Assembly (NCBI GenBank): GCA_945639195.1
Contig: CALZEE010000001.1
Coordinates: 372,001 to 436,000 of the forward strand
Origin: an uncultured Ignatzschineria sp.
GTDB taxonomy: Bacteria > Pseudomonadota > Gammaproteobacteria > Cardiobacteriales > Wohlfahrtiimonadaceae
DNA: 64,000 bases
Direction: 5' to 3'
Position numbers and translations under genes: made by a program. The notes under the pieces were generated by a model. It saw only the letters and a program-made list of their open reading frames with translations. It was not told the DNA's origin and searched no databases. Shown here one piece after another: positions 44,272-53,703 of the stretch; positions within the stretch are counted from its first letter, which is position 1, and every line of letters starts with the position of its first letter.

Positions 44272-45360
44272 ATGAAAAAATTAAAGTTAACAGCGCTCTT
44301 ATCCCTAGGGTTCTTACTTGGTAGTCATACAGTCAGCGCACAAGAGGTACGCGTTTATAACTGGACAGACTATATTGATCCTGAATTAATCACGGAATTT
44401 ACTGAGAAAACAGGTATTAAGGTGATCTATGATACTTTTGATAGCAACGAAGTATTATTGGCAAAAACCTTAACGGGAAATTCAGGTTACGATATCGTGG
44501 TGCCTTCCGATTACACGTTGATCTATATGGTACAAGCAAATGCAGTGCAACCTATAGATCGTACCAAGCTTACAAATGCTGGCAATATTTGGCCCTTTGT
44601 AGAAGATCGTCTTGGTGAATTACCGGGAGCGGTTGAGCATTCTGTCCCTTATATGTGGGGAACAACAGGGATAGCTTATAACGTTGGGAAAGTGAAAGAG
44701 CTCGTCCCTGATGCGCCACTAGATTCTATGGAATTACTCTTCAATCCAGAGTACGCGTCCAAGCTTGCGAGCTGCGGGATTTATGTCGTTGATTCTCCTA
44801 GCGAGTTTTACCCAATGTTAATGCGTTATCTTGGATTGCCAGCAGAATCAACCTCTGATGAAGATTTAGCGAAGGCTAATGCGGCACTTGAAGCGATTCG
44901 TCCTTATATTACTAAATTCCATTCATCTGAATATATCAATGCGATGGCAAATGGTAGTGCATGCTTAACGCTCGGCTGGTCTGGGGATCTTTATCTTGCA
45001 AAAGCGCGCGCTGAAGAGGCTGATTCTGGTGTTGAGATCGAATACTTTATTCCGAAAGAGGGTGGTTTACTCTGGTTTGACCAATTAGCAATCTTAAAAG
45101 ATGCTAAAAACGTCGATGAAGCTTATGCTTTTATTGATTATTTGCTCGATGCGAAAGTAAATGCAAGAGCGGCAGATTATGTAGAATATGCGACCTCTAA
45201 TGAAGCTGCATTTGAGTTTGTAGACCAAGATCTCCGTAATGATCCAACACTCTATCCGTCTATTGAGGAGCTTTCCCTCTTGAATGTGAAGCAACCTTAT
45301 ACGCAACGAGAGCAGAAAAAGTTAATGCGCCATTGGTTGAGAATTAAAGCACAACGATAA
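44272..45360 (+). CDS. Putrescine/spermidine-type periplasmic binding protein
   Basis: It has a signal peptide ending near ...SHTVSA, then EVRVYNWTDYIDPELITEF, TGIKVIYDTFDSNEVLLAK, GYDIVVPSDYT and PYMWGTTGIAYNVGKV, all close to PotF/PotD. These proteins deliver polyamines to an ABC importer. About 362 residues from the second of two ATGs (44269 and 44272). The permease and ATPase genes (potGHI or ABC) are not adjacent, so it is an orphan within the window. A clear AGGAG precedes it. Confidence 0.9.
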   Translation: MKKLKLTALLSLGFLLGSHTVSAQEVRVYNWTDYIDPELITEFTEKTGIKVIYDTFDSNEVLLAKTLTGNSGYDIVVPSDYTLIYMVQANAVQPIDRTKLTNAGNIWPFVEDRLGELPGAVEHSVPYMWGTTGIAYNVGKVKELVPDAPLDSMELLFNPEYASKLASCGIYVVDSPSEFYPMLMRYLGLPAESTSDEDLAKANAALEAIRPYITKFHSSEYINAMANGSACLTLGWSGDLYLAKARAEEADSGVEIEYFIPKEGGLLWFDQLAILKDAKNVDEAYAFIDYLLDAKVNARAADYVEYATSNEAAFEFVDQDLRNDPTLYPSIEELSLLNVKQPYTQREQKKLMRHWLRIKAQR

Positions 45361-46639
<1,279 letters not shown>

Positions 46640-46772
46640 GCGATTTTAAGATAACAACGGGTTTAACCGCTCGAGAGAAATGATTAAATTGATGTCCGCT
46701 AACGTGGCGTGCATCATTAGAAATAGAATGTTTTAATTGAATTTAGAGTAGCTTAATTGCGAGGATTGCAAA

Positions 46773-47948
46773 ATGAAATTTAATACCTTAGATGACCTTA
46801 ATTTAGAAGGTAAACGCGTTTTAGTTCGTGAAGACTTAAACGTGCCGATTCATGATGGTCAAATTACTTCAGATGCGCGTTTAGAAGCCGCGATTCCAAC
46901 AATCGAAAAGATTCTTGAGAAAGGTGGCGCTGTGATGCTGATGTCGCATCTTGGTCGTCCTGAAGAAGGTAAAGAAGATGAGTCTTTCTCACTTGCACCT
47001 GTTGCGGTATGGCTCTCAAATCGTCTTGGTAAATCTGTATCATTGGTTAAAAACTGGATCAATGGTGTTGAGATTAAACCTGGGGATGTGAAGCTTTTAG
47101 AAAACGTGCGTTTCTTAAGTGGTGAGAAAGGCAATGATGAAGCACTCTCTAAAAAGATGGCAAACCTTTGTGATGTTTATGTGATGGATGCCTTTGCAAC
47201 CGCACATAGAAAAGCCGCATCAACGTATGGTGTTGGAATGGTTGCAAAAGAAGCTGCTGCGGGGATTTTATTGGAGAAAGAGCTTAACGCTTTAACGAAA
47301 GTGCTCTTAAATCCAGAGAGCCCAATGGTCGCGATCGTTGGTGGTGCGAAAGTTTCGACGAAATTAACGGTCCTCAATACGCTCTTAGATAAAGTGGATC
47401 AACTCATTACAGGGGGCGGTATCACCAATACGCTTCTTCTTGCGAAGGGTTACAAAGTTGGAAAGAGCTTAGTTGAGAAAGATCTCGTATCTGAAGCGAA
47501 AAAACTTCTTGCACGTGCAGAGTCAGAAGGGAAAGAGATCCCATTACCGATTGATGTTGTGGTTGGTAAAGAGTTCTCAGCAGAGACAGAAGCGGTTGTG
47601 AAATCAATCGATGAGATCGAAGCAGATGACATGATCATGGATATTGGTCCAAAAACAAGTGAGCTCTACGCAAAGATTGTTGCGAATGCTAAAACAGTTG
47701 TTTGGAACGGTCCTGTGGGCGTTTTTGAATTTGCAAACTTTGCAGATGGTACAAAAAAACTCGGGGAAGCAATTGCAGCTAGTGATGCCTTCTCGATTGC
47801 CGGCGGTGGTGATACTGTCTCGGCAGTGGAAGTATTTGGTTTAACCGATAATATCTCTTATATTTCAACAGGAGGCGGTGCGTTCTTAGAGCTTTTAGAA
47901 GGCCAAGTATTGCCAGCCGTTGAGATGTTAGAAAAGCGAGCTAATTAA
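46773..47948 (+). CDS. pgk: Phosphoglycerate kinase
   Basis: It makes ATP from 1,3-bisphosphoglycerate in glycolysis. The 391 residues have [19 protein letters not shown], the SHLGRP block, [37 protein letters not shown] and the C-terminal [10 protein letters not shown]. These cover both substrate sites. It overlaps none of its neighbours; rng begins two bases after its stop, an unusual pairing that suggests one message. No gap, epd or fba lies upstream. Confidence 0.97.
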   Translation: MKFNTLDDLNLEGKRVLVREDLNVPIHDGQITSDARLEAAIPTIEKILEKGGAVMLMSHLGRPEEGKEDESFSLAPVAVWLSNRLGKSVSLVKNWINGVEIKPGDVKLLENVRFLSGEKGNDEALSKKMANLCDVYVMDAFATAHRKAASTYGVGMVAKEAAAGILLEKELNALTKVLLNPESPMVAIVGGAKVSTKLTVLNTLLDKVDQLITGGGITNTLLLAKGYKVGKSLVEKDLVSEAKKLLARAESEGKEIPLPIDVVVGKEFSAETEAVVKSIDEIEADDMIMDIGPKTSELYAKIVANAKTVVWNGPVGVFEFANFADGTKKLGEAIAASDAFSIAGGGDTVSAVEVFGLTDNISYISTGGGAFLELLEGQVLPAVEMLEKRAN

Positions 47949-47950
47949 TC

Positions 47951-49471
47951 ATGAATAATAACGAAATCTTAATCAATATTACGCCGAATGAAACAAGGGC
48001 TGCTGTGATTAGCAATGCTATTGTTCAGGAAGTGCTCATTGAAAGAGAAGAGAAGCGCGGACTTGTCGGCAATATTTATAAAGGCGTCGTTATTCGTGTT
48101 TTGCCTGGACTTGAAGCGGCATTTGTGGATATTGGTCTCGATAGAGCGGCCTTCCTTCATGTGAGTGATATTCAGACAAGTTGTAGCGAATATGCGCCTG
48201 AAGAGTGTGATAGCTGTGAAGACGGAGAAGCAGGGCGCGCGCCAACAAAGCGTAACCCTGAAGCGATTGATATTACGAAATTATTGCATCAAGGCCAGGA
48301 GCTTGTTGTACAGGTGATTCGTGATCCTTTAGGGACTAAAGGGGCGCGTATTACCACGCAGATTTCGATTCCTTCTTGCTATCTTGTATATTTGGCAGAT
48401 TCAAACGTCATTGGCGTTTCAATCCGTATTGAAGATGAAGAAGAGCGCGAGCGTTTGAAAAATACGCTCCAAAATTACCAAGCAGAAATTCCGGGTGCGT
48501 ATATCGCAAGAACGGCTGCTGAGGGCGTTGATCCTTGGGTATTACGTGCAGATATGCAGTTCCTGAATCGTCTTTGGAAAGATGTCAAAGCACGAATTGC
48601 AGATGCGAAAGTAGGCGAAATTATCTATGGTAACTTCCCGCTTGAGCAACGTATTTTAAGGGATTATATCTCTAAAGATATTCAACGTGTGCGGATTGAC
48701 TCGATGGATGGCTATAAGAGCATGATGGACTTTACGACGCGTTTCTTGCCTGAGATGGCAGAACGTATTGAGTATTATGTCGGGCCACGCGCGATCTTTG
48801 ATCTCTTTAATACTGAAAGAGAAGTGAATCTTGCGTTAGAAAAACGGGTTGATCTGAAATCTGGGGGGTACCTCATGATTGAACAAACCGAAGCGATGAC
48901 GACGATCGATATCAATACTGGGGGCTTTGTCGGTTACCGTAACTTAGAAGAGACGATCTACAAGACAAACCTTGAAGCAGCGCAAGCATTGGCGCGTCAG
49001 GTGCGACTTCGTAATCTCGGCGGGATTATCATCCTCGACTTTATTGATATGCAGAGCGAAGAGCATCGCCAAGGCGTTTTAGAAGAGTTGGCGGAAAACC
49101 TTTCGCACGATTATGCCCGTACCTCTATTAGTGAAGTGACTTCGCTTGGGCTTGTACAGATGACGCGTAAAAGAACACGTGAAAGCTTAGTGCAGTTAAT
49201 GTGTGAGCCTTGTCCGAAATGCCAAGGTAATGGCTATGTGAAGACAAGTGCGACCGTCTGCTTCGAGATTTTACGAGAGCTGATTCGTGATGGAAAGCGC
49301 TTCCCAACCTTGAAAGAGTTCTTGGTATTGGCTGCGCCGGAAGTGATTGAGCGTCTGCTTGATGAAGAGGCGCATAGTGTGGCGGATCTTCAGATTCAAA
49401 TTGATGCCAACATCAGATTACAACCAGAAGAGCTCTATCCTGTAGAGCAATTTGATATTGTACCGATGTAA
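47951..49471 (+). CDS. rng: Ribonuclease G
   Basis: A 506-residue endoribonuclease of the RNase E/G family that matures 16S rRNA 5' ends and degrades some mRNAs. It begins with an S1 domain (GNIYKGVVIRVLPGLEAAFVDIG, RAAFLHVSD). The catalytic metal site is visible in TIDINTGGFVG and GGIIILDFIDM. The zinc-link CEPCPKC is near residue 420, and there is no long RNase E-type C-terminal tail. Start lies two bases after pgk. It is not in the mreBCD-maf context of E. coli. Confidence 0.95.
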   Translation: MNNNEILINITPNETRAAVISNAIVQEVLIEREEKRGLVGNIYKGVVIRVLPGLEAAFVDIGLDRAAFLHVSDIQTSCSEYAPEECDSCEDGEAGRAPTKRNPEAIDITKLLHQGQELVVQVIRDPLGTKGARITTQISIPSCYLVYLADSNVIGVSIRIEDEEERERLKNTLQNYQAEIPGAYIARTAAEGVDPWVLRADMQFLNRLWKDVKARIADAKVGEIIYGNFPLEQRILRDYISKDIQRVRIDSMDGYKSMMDFTTRFLPEMAERIEYYVGPRAIFDLFNTEREVNLALEKRVDLKSGGYLMIEQTEAMTTIDINTGGFVGYRNLEETIYKTNLEAAQALARQVRLRNLGGIIILDFIDMQSEEHRQGVLEELAENLSHDYARTSISEVTSLGLVQMTRKRTRESLVQLMCEPCPKCQGNGYVKTSATVCFEILRELIRDGKRFPTLKEFLVLAAPEVIERLLDEEAHSVADLQIQIDANIRLQPEELYPVEQFDIVPM

Positions 49472-49496
49472 TTCTTTGATGTAGTAAGCATTTTAA

Positions 49497-49536
49497 AATG
49501 ATAAATCAGCGCCTATTTTGGCGCTGATTTATCATT
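49497..49536. terminator. Long perfect hairpin after rng
   Basis: AATGATAAATCAGCGCC, loop TATTTT, GGCGCTGATTTATCATT: a 17-pair perfect stem. It lacks a T-run of more than three, so it may act as an mRNA 3'-stabiliser as well as a terminator. Confidence 0.7.
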
Positions 49537-49608
49537 GGCAGAGAGATTTATTGAGAGATTTATAGGGTTTAGTGTAAACAGATTCATGGCAAAAGGATTA
49601 AAAGTGAT

Positions 49609-50850
49609 ATGAATATTCTATTAGGTGTAACAGGTAGTATTGCCGCATATAAATCGCCGGACTTAGTGCGTCGATTAAAAGAAGCAGGCTTTGACGTGCG
49701 TGTGGTAATGAGTGCCGGCGGACAGAGTTTTGTGACGCCTTTAACTTTGCAGGCAGTTTCTGGGTACCCGGTAGTTTATGATCTCCTTGATCCACAGCAT
49801 GAAGCAGGGATGGGGCATATTGAGCTCGCGCGTTGGGCAGATTTAATCCTGATTGCACCGGCGAGTGCCAATACGATCGCAAAAATTGCTGGCGGTTTTG
49901 CCAGTGATTTACTCTCAGCTATCTGCTTAGCTACCGAAAAACCCATAATGTTGGCGCCGGGGATGAATCGCTTAATGTGGCATAATCCGGCGACGAAGGA
50001 GAATGTTACACGGCTAAAAGCCCGGGGTGTTACCGTATTAACGCCGGGAAGTGGTGAGCAAGCGTGCGGGGAGATTGGCGCAGGTAGAATGCCGGAACCG
50101 CTTGAAATTCGAGAAGCTGTGTTACAGTTTTTTGCGGATTTAAAGCGAGCTAAGGCAATGATAACGTCTGAAGAATTACCGTTACCATTTTTGGGTAAAA
50201 AGATCGTGATTACGGCAGGCCCAACGGTAGAAGAGATTGATCCGGTACGTTATATCAGTAATTATTCCAGCGGTAAAATGGGGTACGCTTTAGCGGCAGC
50301 CGCTAACAGGCTTGGGGCAAGTGTGACGTTAATTTCTGGTCCGGTGGCATTAACGGCGCCTGAAGGTGTTACGCTTGTTAAGGTTAAAAGTGCAAATGAC
50401 ATGATGACCGCAACATGGGATGCGACACGGGGGACAGATATCTTTATTGCCGCTGCTGCGGTAGCAGATTATGGTGTAACTGATCGTTCTGATGAGAAAT
50501 TAAAAAAAACTGATGATTCAGATACCTTAACTCTTACCTTTAAAAAGAATCCAGATATATTGGCAACGATTGCTAAAGGGGAAGGAAGGCCGTCTCTTTG
50601 TATTGGCTTTGCTGCAGAAACACATAATATTGAAGCCAATGCACAGGCAAAATTGCAGCGTAAAAATGTGGATATGATCTGTCTGAATGATGTCTCTGGA
50701 GGGAAAGTATTTGGGGAAGATCGTAATGAAATGGTGCTCTATACTCAAGCGGGTGACATCATTCCAATATCTAAAGCAGATAAAAGTATTGTTGCTGAAA
50801 AAATTATGGATGCTATTGTGACGCTATTAAGCGATGGCACGAGCCGTTAA
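49609..50850 (+). CDS. coaBC: Bifunctional phosphopantothenoylcysteine decarboxylase/synthetase
   Basis: Makes 4'-phosphopantetheine for coenzyme A. The N-terminal flavoprotein CoaC domain has LGVTGSIAAYKSPDLVRRL, ASANTIAKIAGGFASDLL and PGMNRLMW. The GEQACGEIGAGRMPEP loop holds the catalytic cysteine. The C-terminal CoaB domain starts at ITAGPTVEEIDPVRYISN with SGKMGYALA and ends in the CTP-using NDVSG block. At 413 residues it is the usual fused form (406 in E. coli). The neighbours dut/rpmB seen in E. coli are absent. Confidence 0.96.
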   Translation: MNILLGVTGSIAAYKSPDLVRRLKEAGFDVRVVMSAGGQSFVTPLTLQAVSGYPVVYDLLDPQHEAGMGHIELARWADLILIAPASANTIAKIAGGFASDLLSAICLATEKPIMLAPGMNRLMWHNPATKENVTRLKARGVTVLTPGSGEQACGEIGAGRMPEPLEIREAVLQFFADLKRAKAMITSEELPLPFLGKKIVITAGPTVEEIDPVRYISNYSSGKMGYALAAAANRLGASVTLISGPVALTAPEGVTLVKVKSANDMMTATWDATRGTDIFIAAAAVADYGVTDRSDEKLKKTDDSDTLTLTFKKNPDILATIAKGEGRPSLCIGFAAETHNIEANAQAKLQRKNVDMICLNDVSGGKVFGEDRNEMVLYTQAGDIIPISKADKSIVAEKIMDAIVTLLSDGTSR

Positions 50851-50898
50851 AATTTATCGGTTGCTTCCTCCTTCAATTTCAAAAAAAGGCGTGAACTC

Positions 50899-51324
50899 AT
50901 GATCTCGACTGTCACGGAAGGACTACTTTTCCTCGCGGTCTCTAGCGTTACCTCCTCGACAATATTGCCGGGGAGTTCAGAGGTTGTGCTTGCCGGTTTT
51001 ATCCATAAGCATCCAGATGTTATTTTCCTTTCGTGGCTTATCGCTACGCTCTTTAATACGCTCGGCAGCATGATTATGCTGATGGTGGGACGGGTGATTC
51101 CTAATCGCAAAAAGATTAAGCCGCGCGTGGAAAACTTTATTCATCGTTATGGTGCATGGAGTCTTTTGGGATCAGGGCTTCCTATTATTGGGGATATTTT
51201 GCCGATTGCTGCCGGGTGGTTTCGCTTTAATATAGGGCGTTCATTCTTGGCGATTTTGGTCGGAAAAGGCGTTCGGTATCTCTTTGTGATCGCCTTTTTA
51301 GAGGTAGCGCAAAAGGTGATTTAA
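50899..51324 (+). CDS. yqaA: YqaA family membrane protein
   Basis: A 141-residue protein with about four hydrophobic segments. It has the family signature SSTILPGSSEVVLAGF, the GSMIMLMVGRVIP segment, IHRYGAWSLLGSGLPIIGDILPIAAGWFR and GKGVRYL, all shared with E. coli YqaA. It is a distant member of the DedA/SNARE-associated superfamily and may handle lipids, but no function is established. It follows coaBC after about 50 bases. Confidence 0.85.
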   Translation: MISTVTEGLLFLAVSSVTSSTILPGSSEVVLAGFIHKHPDVIFLSWLIATLFNTLGSMIMLMVGRVIPNRKKIKPRVENFIHRYGAWSLLGSGLPIIGDILPIAAGWFRFNIGRSFLAILVGKGVRYLFVIAFLEVAQKVI

Positions 51325-51457
51325 CATTTTTCTGACGACTCTGCTAGAGTGAGATTCGTGGTCATCTTCATGGCGTTAATATTGGGCCTGTAGATGGCAT
51401 AAAGACCCGCTGATATATTACATCCATCAGTTCCTCGATTAGCATGAAGGAGACGTT

Positions 51458-52381
51458 TTGCTCACATTTTTTTGGATTTTATTGCCCATTTTCTCAATCT
51501 TTGTTGTCGGCTTTATCGCTCAGAAAATATTGCATTTTGATATCCCCAATCTTTCAAAAATGTCACTCTATGTCTTGTCGCCATTTTTGGCATTTAAGAC
51601 TTTCTATTCTCATGCGATTTCGTTGGATTATCTCTACTATATTGGTTTTGTATATCTTCTTTGTCTGATATTGATGGTCATTATTACCGTGATCTCTAAG
51701 ATACTCCGTTATGACGAGCAGACACGTTGCGCCATGATCCTCGGTTCGTGCTTTATGAATAATGGCAACTATGGAACGCCTGTTGTACTCGCTTTTTTCG
51801 GAGCGATGGGATTTGATATTGCGATTATCATGCTGGTTTTACAACAACTTGTAATGAATACAATTGGTACTTATTTTGCCGCAAAGGGTTCTTCAAAAGT
51901 GATTGTGGGCAGCTCTGTGCGCTATGCTTTAGCGCGTGTGATTCGAATGCCGGTTGCGCATGGCGCAATATTGGGGATGCTTTTTCAGTTATTACATATT
52001 CCCTTGAGTGATTCGCTCTATAACGCGATATCAATGGTCGGTGATGCATCGATTGTCGTGATTATGGTGATCTTGGGAATGCAGTTGGCCAATATTCGTT
52101 TAGCAAAAATTGATTATTCTAAACTCTCGATTAATTTGACGGTGAAGATGATTATCTCTCCTTTAGTGGCATTTGTTTTAGTGCAAGCAATGCCCATTGA
52201 TCCGATGTATCAATCCATTTTGATTCTTTTAGCCGCTATGCCGGCTGCCGCAAATACGACGCTTTTAGCGGTGCATTTTGATACCAAGCCGGAACTCGTA
52301 TCGAGCTCGACATTTATTAGTACGATTTTAAGTTTAGTGACATTACCCATTGTTTTACTGTTGCTTGGAATTACCGTTTAA
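51458..52381 (+). CDS. AEC family transporter (auxin efflux carrier superfamily)
   Basis: A 307-residue permease with about ten membrane segments in two repeats. It contains FMNNGNYGTPVVLAFFG, the conserved N/G-rich crossover of AEC proteins, and PAAANTTLLAVHFD near the end. Related proteins move malate, malonate or similar organic acids, but the substrate cannot be told from sequence. AAGGAG lies five bases before TTG 51458, and no ATG or GTG in frame fits as well, so TTG is the start. Confidence 0.88.
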   Translation: MLTFFWILLPIFSIFVVGFIAQKILHFDIPNLSKMSLYVLSPFLAFKTFYSHAISLDYLYYIGFVYLLCLILMVIITVISKILRYDEQTRCAMILGSCFMNNGNYGTPVVLAFFGAMGFDIAIIMLVLQQLVMNTIGTYFAAKGSSKVIVGSSVRYALARVIRMPVAHGAILGMLFQLLHIPLSDSLYNAISMVGDASIVVIMVILGMQLANIRLAKIDYSKLSINLTVKMIISPLVAFVLVQAMPIDPMYQSILILLAAMPAAANTTLLAVHFDTKPELVSSSTFISTILSLVTLPIVLLLLGITV

Positions 52382-52424
52382 CGCGATGATTGCGTCATTG
52401 TAAAAGTAAAGAGGAGAGCTCAAT

Positions 52425-53306
52425 ATGTTAACGCATCAAAAAGCGCTTGTGATGGCGCATATAGCGGCCGTTCTATTTGGATTAACCGGCATTTTTGGTG
52501 CGCTCATTAGTGGTAGCGCAGAGGTGATTACTTTTGGTCGAGCCTTATTTGCCGTGATAGGGTTGTTGGTGATTCTCTATTGGCAAAGAAAACTGATCAT
52601 TAAGGGGATATCGAGATTTAAGGGGGCAATGTTACTACTATCAGGCGCATTATTAGCGCTACATTGGGTCACTTTTTTTATCGCGGTAAAGATTGGTGGC
52701 GTCGCGATTGCAACGCTCGGTTTTGCCAGTTTTCCGGCATTTATTGCGTTAACAGATTGGCTGGTATTTAAAGATCGTATTACTCAGCGAGAATGGCTAC
52801 TGCTGCTATTAGTCTCTTTAGGATTAGTGCTTGTGACGCCGGAGTTTAATTTGCAAGATGCAGGAACTATCGGGCTTTTATGGGGATTACTTTCGGGGTT
52901 TTCATTTGGGCTATTAGCGGTTGTCAATAAACGGGGCGTACAAGGCGTTGATGCGATGCAAGTCGCATTTTGGCAAAACGTGGTCGTGATGCTGTTAGTG
53001 ATGCCTTTTGCCTTTACAAAATTGCCGGCATTAAGCGAACTTGATTGGTTCTATATTGCGCTGTTAGGGCTCTTTTGTACGGGGCTTTCCCACTATCTTT
53101 TTGTGAAGAGTTTGGTGCAATTAAACGCTCGAATTGCCGGAATGATTATTGCCCTTGAGCCGGTGTATGCTATTGCGTTTGCATGGTGGATTTTTGGGAG
53201 TACGCCCACATTAAAGATGATCTTTGGAGCTGCTTTGATTCTATTTGCGATTATTTTTGCCGCGCGAAAATCCCAAAATAGTGAATCGCTTAATATCGAT
53301 TTATAG
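52425..53306 (+). CDS. DMT family (EamA) transporter
   Basis: A 293-residue ten-helix drug/metabolite transporter. The two EamA repeats contain GLTGIFGALISGSAEVITFGR (first) and LQLNARIAGMIIALEPVYAI-like VQLNARIAGMIIALEPVY (second), with WVTFFIAVKIGGVAIATLGFA typical of exporters. Substrate unknown; amino acids or their derivatives are usual for the family. AGGAGAG precedes the ATG. It lies 43 bases after the AEC gene, perhaps on one message. Confidence 0.9.
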   Translation: MLTHQKALVMAHIAAVLFGLTGIFGALISGSAEVITFGRALFAVIGLLVILYWQRKLIIKGISRFKGAMLLLSGALLALHWVTFFIAVKIGGVAIATLGFASFPAFIALTDWLVFKDRITQREWLLLLLVSLGLVLVTPEFNLQDAGTIGLLWGLLSGFSFGLLAVVNKRGVQGVDAMQVAFWQNVVVMLLVMPFAFTKLPALSELDWFYIALLGLFCTGLSHYLFVKSLVQLNARIAGMIIALEPVYAIAFAWWIFGSTPTLKMIFGAALILFAIIFAARKSQNSESLNIDL

Positions 53307-53359
53307 GCGGTGCTGAAGGGAAGACCTTCATTTTGTAAAAGCGATTGTTTTAGTCCAAT

Positions 53360-53393
53360 AAAAAGCCATTCCCTGTGTTGAGAATGGCTTTTA
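53360..53393. terminator. Bidirectional terminator between the DMT gene and feoC
   Basis: AAAAAGCCATTC and GAATGGCTTTT make an 11-pair stem with a ten-base loop. The A-run on the left serves the feo operon (-), the shorter T-run on the right serves the DMT gene (+). Confidence 0.75.
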
Positions 53394-53427
53394 GCGTAGA
53401 GATTGATATCTGTATTTTAAGAGTTTT

Positions 53428-53703
53428 TTATGACAGTGACTGATAAATCACAGCGCGAGGCGCTGCGACTTTAGGCATTGCTACCGTACTGCAATTGGAT
53501 GAGCATCCACCGCAAAGCTGACTCACCGTTGTGGTGCCGCAAGCGGAGAGATGCTTTGTGATTTTTTGCTTAAGCACCCAGCATTCAAGCATCTCTTCTG
53601 CGACCGCTTCCGGCAAATTAAAATGATGTGCGATCGTGCTCAATGAGACTTCTCGCTGATCATCAATATAGCGCTTCATCTCAAGGAGCATCATTGGCAG
53701 CAT
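53428..53703 (-). CDS. feoC: FeoC-like transcriptional/FeoB-associated protein
   Basis: A small winged-helix protein of about 90 residues encoded directly after feoB. Residues 5-50 form the helix-turn-helix part (LEMKRYIDDQREVSLSTIAHHFN), and a loop holds a CxxxxxxxxCxxCxxxC cysteine cluster (ACGTTTVSQLCGGCSSNC). Related FeoC proteins bind an iron-sulfur cluster and modulate FeoB stability. Its start overlaps the feoB end by 13 bases if the first ATG is used; a later Met (residue 5) is also possible. Confidence 0.82.
   Translation of the reverse strand: MLPMMLLEMKRYIDDQREVSLSTIAHHFNLPEAVAEEMLECWVLKQKITKHLSACGTTTVSQLCGGCSSNCSTVAMPKVAAPRAVIYQSLS

Noticed and set aside
51444..51668. A 74-codon frame starting at ATG 51444
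   Set aside because: It overlaps the AEC transporter in another frame; the transporter's TTG start has the better-spaced AAGGAG and the family match.
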